Shown piece by piece: positions 1 through 7,080 of a DNA stretch of 7,080 nt; the stretch's first letter is position 1, and every line of letters starts with the position of its first letter. The stretch lies in NCBI GenBank assembly GCA_014381795.1, contig JACNKY010000210.1, positions 1 to 7,080 on the forward strand, written 5' to 3'. The position numbers were made by a program, and so were the translations under genes. A model generated the notes under the pieces. It did not search any database. It had not been told where the DNA came from and saw only the letters and a program-made list of their open reading frames with translations. The stretch is from Pseudomonadota bacterium (GTDB lineage Bacteria; SAR324; NAC60-12).

Positions 1-385
1 GTAACAGTTCAAGAGCATTTTTCTGCACAACTGCAGAACTGCTCCCTTTCATCAACTGGGGGATCATCACATTTTCCAGTGCAGTAAAATCCTGCAATAA
101 TTGGTGAAACTGAAAAATAAAACCAACTTTTTCGTTCCTGAACTGTGCAGCTTGATCACGGGAGAAACTACTCAAATCTCTGCCGTCAAGCAAAAACTGA
201 CCTTCGTCGATTGATTCGAGAGTGCCGAGTGTATGAAGAAATGTGCTTTTACCGGTTCCAGATGCTCCGAGGATTGCAACTGTAGAACCCGATTCTACTT
301 CAAAATTGAGTCCACGCAAAATATGCAGTTTGCGGCCTTCTCCGTCCAGGTAGCTTTTGTGAAGATTGGAAACTTGGATTTGCAT
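1..385 (-). CDS. lolD: LolD-type lipoprotein-releasing ABC transporter ATPase, N-terminal part (gene runs off the left edge)
   Basis: ATP-binding subunit of the Lol transporter. In the known family LolD works with LolC/LolE in the inner membrane and powers release of outer-membrane lipoproteins to LolA. Seen directly: 128 codons from ATG at 385, with Walker A GASGTGKST at residues 40-48 and a Q-loop FIFQFHQLL around Q92, followed by DFTALENVMIP. The FQFHxLLxDFTALENV stretch is characteristic of LolD rather than of general MacB-like ATPases. The signature LSGGQ, Walker B and H-loop would lie beyond the left edge, so integrity cannot be judged. The start is secure because a stop (TGA, 403-401) lies just upstream in frame and the only start between is this ATG. 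No Shine-Dalgarno is visible before it. It sits 77 bp after the acyl-CoA synthetase on the same strand; no lolC/lolE is visible. A related MacB/FtsE-like ATPase is the alternative. Confidence 0.88.
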   Translation of the reverse strand, partial: MQIQVSNLHKSYLDGEGRKLHILRGLNFEVESGSTVAILGASGTGKSTFLHTLGTLESIDEGQFLLDGRDLSSFSRDQAAQFRNEKVGFIFQFHQLLQDFTALENVMIPQLMKGSSSAVVQKNALELL

Positions 386-412
386 GACGTAAAGAAAAGA
401 TCAAAAGAACAC

Positions 413-442
413 ATAATAACAGCAAAGACGGTTAAATCACAA
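413..442 (-). promoter_or_regulatory. Possible sigma70-like promoter for lolD
   Basis: On the minus strand TTGTGA (442-437) is followed after 18 bases by TATTAT (418-413), a four-of-six and a five-of-six match to the -35 and -10 consensus. Transcription would begin near 406, about 20 bases before the lolD ATG. The short 77-bp gap and AT-rich composition make chance matches likely, so this is only a candidate; read-through from the upstream gene is equally possible. Confidence 0.3.
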
Positions 443-462
443 GATGTAACTCTTCACAGCGC

Positions 463-2253
463 TTAAGAAAATAGCTCATCAATTTGTGTTTTGAACTGTT
501 CCTCTACCACCTCACGTTTCAGTTTCAACGTTGGAGTAAGCAGTCCATTATCAATATCCCACTCTTCTGAAAGCAAAGCAAAATTATGGGGATGTTCAAA
601 TCCTTTAAAATCTTTTCCATAATGTTCTAGCTGTTCCTTGAAAAGTTGACGGATACGCGGCTCACTCAAAATACTTTCACTGCTTCCGGAAATCCCAAGA
701 CCCTCAGCAAATTTTTCCACTGCAGGCATTGCAGCAACAATCAAAGCAACATTATGTGGCCGATTGAAGCCATAAAGCAGCACTTGATCAATATAAGCGC
801 TAAGTTTTAAAGATTCTTCCAACGGAGCAGGAGCTACATACTTACCGTTTTCAAGTTTGTACTGCTCCTTTACACGACCTGTAATGTAAAGATAACCATC
901 TGCGTCCAAATGCCCGAGGTCACCTGTACGCAGGCCTCCTTCTTCGGTAATGCTTTCTTTTGTTTTGTCAGGCAGATTATGGTAACCAAGCATGATATTT
1001 TCACCATAAGCCAGCACCTCTCCGTCTTCTTCTTTGGAACCTTCAACTGTTTTGTCAATTTCAATCCTAACACCTGGTAGTGGTTTGCCGACTGAGCCAA
1101 AACGTCTTACTCCTGGATAATTAAGTGATAGGGCCGCGGTATTCTCGCTGAGCCCATAACCTTCATAAATGCTTATGCCAATATCATTTACAAATTCTGC
1201 TACAGCAGGACTCAAAGCGCTAGCACCGCTCACAGCAATACGCAAATTTCCACCAAAGCGGTTTAATATTTTTTTAAAAATTATTTTGCGTGCAAGTGTA
1301 AGTATTAGATTATCCATAAATCCAAGAGTTTCTCCTTCTCTTTCACGCCTTGCTTGTTTGAGGCCTCCGTAAAAAAGAGCTCTGATGAATCCTGGTTTTT
1401 CCTTCATTTGCTCTCGGAGACGATCATAAATCCTGTTGTAAACACGAGGTACAGCGAAGAATACACTAGGCTTTACCACACCTAATTCCTCAATAAGCGT
1501 ATTTACATCATCAACCAACCCCGCAGAACCACCACAACCAATTATACCGTGTACTTCAGCTACTTGACCAAAGACATGCGCCCAAGGCAAGAAGGCTAGA
1601 GTGCGAACATCTTTAGTCATTCCGAGCAAAGGGATAACTATTGAGCATTCAAATATCAGATTACTATGACTTAAGATCACACCTTTTGGATTACCTGTAG
1701 TTCCAGAAGTATAAATCATCCCCATCGGTGACTGAGATTCCGGCTGCTGTACCTCAACGGGATTTTCGCGGCCGGTTTTCAGCAAATCTTCATAAGTTGT
1801 CACATCTCCATCAGCACTGCCGGTGACTAGAACAACATGTTCCAGGGTCTCTATCTGCTCCGTAAAATTTCTAGTTTGGTCAAATACTGTTCGGTTTGCC
1901 GCCAGTAAGACTTTTGCTCCGCAGTCACGGATGATGTATTCCCATTCCTTAGCGATTTGTGTCTCATACATCGGAATGTGCTGCCCAGATAATCCGTATG
2001 TAGCATATGCTGAGACCGCCCATTCTTCAGTATTTTTGCAGATAATCGCGACTTTGTCTCCTGAAGATACGCCTAACGAAGCCAGTCCTCCGCGCAAAGC
2101 ATCTACTTTTTCTGCAAACTGTTCATAGCTTGTCCACTCGTAAACACCGTTCCGCTTAGTACCGTATAAAGGACGGTCACCGTAACGCTGCCGGGAATTT
2201 TCGAGCATTTCGATTAAATTATTATAGGAACTATTAGCCGTAGATGTAGTCAT
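463..2253 (-). CDS. Long-chain fatty acid--CoA ligase (AMP-forming), FAA1/COG1022 type
   Basis: Adenylate-forming enzyme that activates long-chain fatty acids with ATP to acyl-AMP and then acyl-CoA, acting at the cytoplasmic face of the membrane (family knowledge). Numbered from the ATG at 2253 (596 residues): the phosphate-binding loop YTSGTTGNPKG is at 181-191, the YEGYGLSE core motif at 363-370, RTGDLG with the ribose-binding Asp near 442-447, the hinge GRVKEQYKL at 459-467, and the C-terminal TPTLKLKR carrying the likely catalytic Lys577. About 600 residues is the usual size for this branch, longer than E. coli FadD. Start choice: the frame stays open to a TTG at 2265, but GGAGG at 2263-2259 overlaps that TTG. 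It lies 2 bases before the ATG at 2256 and 5 bases before the ATG at 2253, so the last fits best. Substrate chain length cannot be read from sequence. No symbol is given because several paralogues share this architecture. Confidence 0.92.
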   Translation of the reverse strand: MTTSTANSSYNNLIEMLENSRQRYGDRPLYGTKRNGVYEWTSYEQFAEKVDALRGGLASLGVSSGDKVAIICKNTEEWAVSAYATYGLSGQHIPMYETQIAKEWEYIIRDCGAKVLLAANRTVFDQTRNFTEQIETLEHVVLVTGSADGDVTTYEDLLKTGRENPVEVQQPESQSPMGMIYTSGTTGNPKGVILSHSNLIFECSIVIPLLGMTKDVRTLAFLPWAHVFGQVAEVHGIIGCGGSAGLVDDVNTLIEELGVVKPSVFFAVPRVYNRIYDRLREQMKEKPGFIRALFYGGLKQARREREGETLGFMDNLILTLARKIIFKKILNRFGGNLRIAVSGASALSPAVAEFVNDIGISIYEGYGLSENTAALSLNYPGVRRFGSVGKPLPGVRIEIDKTVEGSKEEDGEVLAYGENIMLGYHNLPDKTKESITEEGGLRTGDLGHLDADGYLYITGRVKEQYKLENGKYVAPAPLEESLKLSAYIDQVLLYGFNRPHNVALIVAAMPAVEKFAEGLGISGSSESILSEPRIRQLFKEQLEHYGKDFKGFEHPHNFALLSEEWDIDNGLLTPTLKLKREVVEEQFKTQIDELFS

Positions 2254-2258
2254 CATTT

Positions 2259-2263
2259 CCTCC
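2259..2263 (-). promoter_or_regulatory. Shine-Dalgarno that decides the acyl-CoA synthetase start
   Basis: GGAGG on the minus strand sits 5 bases before the ATG at 2253 and 2 bases before the ATG at 2256. Because it would fall inside the coding region of a TTG start at 2265, it argues against that longer form. Confidence 0.8.
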
Positions 2264-2369
2264 AATAAAAATATGTTTTTGAAATTTCTTCAATTATTTT
2301 TACGCAAACCGGTTACAAGAAAAAGCTAAAAGAAGTATTCTCAAGACTAGCCTAACTCTTATCTGCTCA

Positions 2370-4678
<2,309 letters not shown>

Positions 4679-4698
4679 TTAGTATAATTTAGTAACTT

Positions 4699-4737
4699 AA
4701 ACGGTTGATCAGCTCGATCATAAACCATCAACCGTTT
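4699..4737. repeat. Perfect 11-bp inverted repeat in the hemB upstream region (operator-like dyad or weak terminator)
   Basis: AAACGGTTGAT at 4699-4709 is the exact reverse complement of ATCAACCGTTT at 4727-4737, with a 17-base spacer. A smaller alternative dyad, TGATC (4706-4710) and GATCA (4716-4720), shares bases with the left arm, so both hairpins could not form at once. The element lies 61 bases past the stop of the basic 121-residue gene and 33 bases before hemB. On the minus strand only three T follow the stem and the loop is long, so it is a poor intrinsic terminator. The arms flank a -10-like TATGAT (4722-4717), which favours an operator, but no good -35 is present. Confidence 0.6.
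4717..4722 (-). promoter_or_regulatory. Candidate -10 element for hemB inside the dyad
   Basis: TATGAT on the minus strand matches the -10 consensus at five of six bases and sits at the centre of the inverted repeat. It would give a leader of roughly 44 bases that keeps the hemB ribosome site. No convincing -35 lies 16-18 bases upstream, so the call is weak. Confidence 0.22.
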
Positions 4738-4796
4738 TCGAAAATGAAGGATGGATTCACTCAATTTTTTAAAGTAAAGGAGTGCACAAAAGAAGC

Positions 4797-5162
4797 TTAT
4801 TTGCTTGCCGGTTTTTCTACAATGATTTTATTTTTACCGGAACGGCGGATGACAACCTTGTCTCCTTTTTTCCAACCCAATTCCTCAAATATATACTGAG
4901 GAATAATAATACGTTTCGCACTCCCAGCTTTGCCTGCTGCTCTAACAGTATCTATGAGTTTGCGTTTCTTGGACTTGGCAACTTTTTTTACAACTCTGGT
5001 TTTTGCAAATTGAGGCGGAATTTCTCCAAGATTTGTTGCTGCTCTCAACAAGCGTGCTCTCAAAGTATAAACCGGAATCTTTAAAGCTTTCGCTGTTGCA
5101 GTCATGTTCTTCTCAACTGCCAGTTCTCTTACTTTTTTTAAAAAATCTACATCTTTTTTCAT
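4797..5162 (-). CDS. Small basic putative DNA-binding protein: helix-turn-helix plus AbrB-like domain
   Basis: I do not recognise a named gene. The 121-residue protein is strongly basic (about 33 Lys/Arg against 10 Asp/Glu). Residues 8-45 read as a helix-turn-helix: a helix (LKKVRELAVEK), then TATAKALKIPVYTLRARLLRA with the spacing of a Fis/Psq-like recognition unit. Residues 46-80 are a Lys-rich linker (VVKKVAKSKKRKL). Residues 82-117 resemble an AbrB/SpoVT/MazE swapped-hairpin half: KRIIIPQYIFEELGWKKGDKVVIR then a KIIVEKP strand. The reading as a dimeric DNA-binding regulator is inference from these shapes. The start is well supported by AAGGAG at 5172-5167, four bases before ATG. It stands alone between gaps of 151 and 130 bp and no toxin gene follows, which argues against a MazE-type antitoxin. 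A nucleoid-associated or transcriptional regulator of nearby genes is plausible. Confidence 0.7.
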   Translation of the reverse strand: MKKDVDFLKKVRELAVEKNMTATAKALKIPVYTLRARLLRAATNLGEIPPQFAKTRVVKKVAKSKKRKLIDTVRAAGKAGSAKRIIIPQYIFEELGWKKGDKVVIRRSGKNKIIVEKPASK

Positions 5163-5166
5163 ACAT

Positions 5167-5172
5167 CTCCTT
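5167..5172 (-). promoter_or_regulatory. Strong Shine-Dalgarno of the basic 121-residue gene
   Basis: AAGGAG on the minus strand lies four bases before the ATG at 5162. It is one of the two clearest ribosome sites in the window and confirms that this small gene is translated. An out-of-frame ATG at 5166-5164 lies directly after it. Confidence 0.75.
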
Positions 5173-5313
5173 TTTATCTGTTATTTTTTTGAAACATATT
5201 TATTTTTTAAAAACTAAACAAGTATTAGTGCTAACAGTTGCAGTATAAACTAGATTTTTTCATCACACAAGAATTTATTTAAGAGAGTATTTTTTTGCAG
5301 GATGATTCATTTT

Positions 5314-6996
5314 TTATGCAGTAATATTTCCCTTATTTTCAAGCAGCAATTCTTGCTGTATTTTTTTAAAAGAACTCATTTCATCTTGATAAGGTGTATA
5401 ATAAATATTCAAATTTCCACGGTCAGTATCCTCCCAAAATGTTGGACCGGAAAACTGCAGTCTCGCATATATTGTAGACATTGTTTTGTTGAAAAGAGTT
5501 TCTCCCATCAAATCCATATCCTGAATTGTATCCCTTGCAATCTTCAACGCAAATTCATCTTCCTGTTGGTTAAGGTAGAACAAAGCCAAGCCGATGTGTA
5601 AAAGCCTGATACCATGATTTTGACTAAAAAATTGAACAGCAAAATTTTTATCCATATCCTGAAAATTATCAAATACCAGAAACTTTTGCAACATCTCATC
5701 CTGAAGTTCCCTGTCCCAATTTTCCTGATAAATTTTAATCAATAATTTTTGCATTTCAAAAGCAAGGACATCTAAAATAAATGCCAGAGATTTTGCACGT
5801 TGAATTGCGTTAAAACACTGCTGAGCATAAAACACGAAATAACCTATACACGTTTTTATCCTGCTAACATGCTTATATACCATTAAATAGCCTATAAACT
5901 GTCCATAATAAAAAACAAGATTATACAAGTTACGCGGTTCGTTATGGTGTTGACCGTGCTTCAGCGCAAATCTGAAGTGAGTGTTAAGACGTACTGTAAT
6001 GACTTCTATCAGTTCCTGATCATCACAGGCAATCGCCGTTTTTCCAACCTGGCTCAATTGTTCAACACACATAGTTGATAGATCAAACTCTCCTGCATCA
6101 AGAAAAACATTATAGACATTTCCAATCAGGCGGAAGCTTTTTTGTTCATAAAATGTACGTGATTTTTCCACTTCTGCCATCAAATTTTTCATTGTACGGA
6201 AAGAAATGTCATCCTGAATGCGTTCATCAACTTTGAAAAATAATTCCGGAATTTTCGGTTTTAACTTCACATAATGCCTGAGTAAAGCACCAATACCTTC
6301 AATCACTTGTGCTTTAGGTTCCTTGAATGGTACATAGACCAGTAAATCAATCAGTTGATTTAGTTCTTCAAATAACTCGTATTGAATTTTAGCCTGTTCA
6401 TGCAGTGATATTGTTCCCGCAGAACCTTTAGCGGCCAGTAAATTTATCTTGGAATAACCACCATTTAATAAACTTTCTATTACATTGCTGGTCTTGGTAG
6501 ATCTGAGAATGGATAAAACAAAAGGAAAACCAATCACCAGTGAAACTGCTAGTAAGACATGAAAATTAAAAACAAGGCTGGGTATTATTTGAATTCCTCC
6601 TTCTGCGAGCACCTTGAGGGTGAGAGCATGCACCAGACAAGCTGCGGACCACCAGACGAATAAGAGACTCGGCCAGTGATCCATGTATAAATCAATCAGC
6701 TTCGGAACATTTTGAGCGGCAAAACTGATGACGACTGTCAGACTGCCTAAAATGATAGCAAAGAATGAAAGCCAGACAATCGGAGCAAAACCGACATCGA
6801 GCTGGCTCCAATCTGGATTTGCTCCTAGATTTTGCAGAAAATCAGTGTAGACAGGAAAAAGGTAGGTACGGAACAGAAAATCAGCCAGTCCCATTCCGGA
6901 GAAAATGATCAGGGCAGCATACATTGAACGGGAACGTGTCAGTAATACGCCCAGAATACGCGTGAAACCCTGCAACAAATTGACTGATCCCCGCAT
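5314..6996 (-). CDS. Uncharacterised four-pass membrane protein with a large cytoplasmic helical domain
   Basis: I do not recognise this family. The 560-residue protein has four hydrophobic segments at about 26-50, 71-94, 109-127 and 140-164. Basic residues before the first (RSRS) and after the fourth (RSTK) put both ends in the cytoplasm, with short outside loops. Residues 165-560 (about 395) have no membrane segment and are rich in Leu, Phe, Gln, Glu and Lys with a helix-like pattern, suggesting an alpha-solenoid or bundle. A polar stretch KHGQHHNEPRNLYNL at 346-360 stands out as a possible functional site. There is no signal peptide, nucleotide-binding loop, kinase, GGDEF or protease motif. 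The layout (four membrane helices then a soluble helical part) recalls DUF2254-type proteins, but I cannot show homology. ATG at 6996 is the first start after an in-frame stop at 7005-7003; its ribosome site is weak, so a slightly later start is possible. Confidence 0.8.
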   Translation of the reverse strand: MRGSVNLLQGFTRILGVLLTRSRSMYAALIIFSGMGLADFLFRTYLFPVYTDFLQNLGANPDWSQLDVGFAPIVWLSFFAIILGSLTVVISFAAQNVPKLIDLYMDHWPSLLFVWWSAACLVHALTLKVLAEGGIQIIPSLVFNFHVLLAVSLVIGFPFVLSILRSTKTSNVIESLLNGGYSKINLLAAKGSAGTISLHEQAKIQYELFEELNQLIDLLVYVPFKEPKAQVIEGIGALLRHYVKLKPKIPELFFKVDERIQDDISFRTMKNLMAEVEKSRTFYEQKSFRLIGNVYNVFLDAGEFDLSTMCVEQLSQVGKTAIACDDQELIEVITVRLNTHFRFALKHGQHHNEPRNLYNLVFYYGQFIGYLMVYKHVSRIKTCIGYFVFYAQQCFNAIQRAKSLAFILDVLAFEMQKLLIKIYQENWDRELQDEMLQKFLVFDNFQDMDKNFAVQFFSQNHGIRLLHIGLALFYLNQQEDEFALKIARDTIQDMDLMGETLFNKTMSTIYARLQFSGPTFWEDTDRGNLNIYYTPYQDEMSSFKKIQQELLLENKGNITA

Positions 6997-7080
6997 TTCG
7001 CTTTATTAGCTTTCAGGTTTCAAGGGTCAGTGCACCCTAAAAAAACGGTAACTGCTTTTATTACTTACTGCTCACTTCAG
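6997..7080. other. Non-coding right edge with a short 5-bp dyad
   Basis: This stretch holds the leader of the membrane-protein gene. AGGGT (7023-7027) and ACCCT (7034-7038) form a 5-bp inverted repeat with a six-base spacer, next to a run of seven A (T on the minus strand, 7039-7045). The dyad is too short to call an operator or terminator. No gene end can be recognised before the window stops. Confidence 0.3.

Noticed and set aside
233..466. Open frame on the plus strand opposite the lolD start
   Set aside because: It lies antisense to a clear LolD coding region and has no recognisable protein features or ribosome site.
2291..2318. TTGTAA plus TAATTG as a promoter for the acyl-CoA synthetase
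   Set aside because: The -10 match is poor and the 8-bp palindrome AACCGGTT between them is too short to be meaningful alone.
4681..4686. TATACT on the minus strand as a -10 for hemB
   Set aside because: Transcription would start near 4674, within the AGGA ribosome site, so the transcript would lack it; there is also no good -35.
4797..5162. MazE-type antitoxin of a toxin-antitoxin pair
   Set aside because: An AbrB-like domain suggested it, but the next gene downstream is hemB after 130 bp and no small toxin-like frame is present on either side.
4782..5248. Plus-strand open frames over the basic protein gene
   Set aside because: They are antisense to a gene with a strong Shine-Dalgarno and domain-like sequence; their products are low-complexity and Phe/Ser/Leu-rich, as expected for reverse reading.
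5163..5313. Promoter or terminator between the membrane protein and the basic protein genes
   Set aside because: The stretch is very AT-rich with many partial matches (for example TTGTTT and TATGTT spaced by 17), but none stands out, and no GC-rich stem with a T run follows the membrane-protein stop.

Overview
The window carries six protein-coding genes, all read on the minus strand; no credible gene lies on the plus strand and I see no RNA gene, CRISPR array or mobile element. A LolD-type lipoprotein-release ATPase implies a diderm (Gram-negative) bacterium. The DNA is moderately AT-rich with AT-rich spacers. I cannot place the organism more closely. The aspartate-type HemB and the Gln-variant dihydroorotase do not fix a phylum.

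Layout in the direction of transcription, from the right edge leftwards. First comes a 560-residue protein that I do not recognise, with four N-terminal membrane segments and a long, probably helical cytoplasmic domain (6996-5314). After a 151-bp AT-rich gap follows a small, very basic 121-residue protein that looks like a helix-turn-helix joined to a C-terminal AbrB-like swapped-hairpin domain (5162-4797). A 130-bp gap with an 11-bp perfect inverted repeat follows. Then come hemB (porphobilinogen synthase, 4666-3677) and pyrC (dihydroorotase, 3680-2370), which overlap by four bases as ATGA and so form a translationally coupled pair. After about 115 bp comes a long-chain acyl-CoA synthetase of the FAA1/COG1022 type (start best placed at 2253, end 463). 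Last is the first 128 codons of lolD, which runs off the left edge.

The content is mostly core metabolism (haem, pyrimidine, acyl-CoA and lipoprotein trafficking). The two genes at the right are the least ordinary part: a membrane protein of unknown role and a possible DNA-binding protein beside an operator-like dyad in front of hemB. I found no convincing new multi-gene system. The most testable ideas are that the small basic protein is a regulator acting on the dyad upstream of hemB, and that the 560-residue protein represents an undescribed membrane family.
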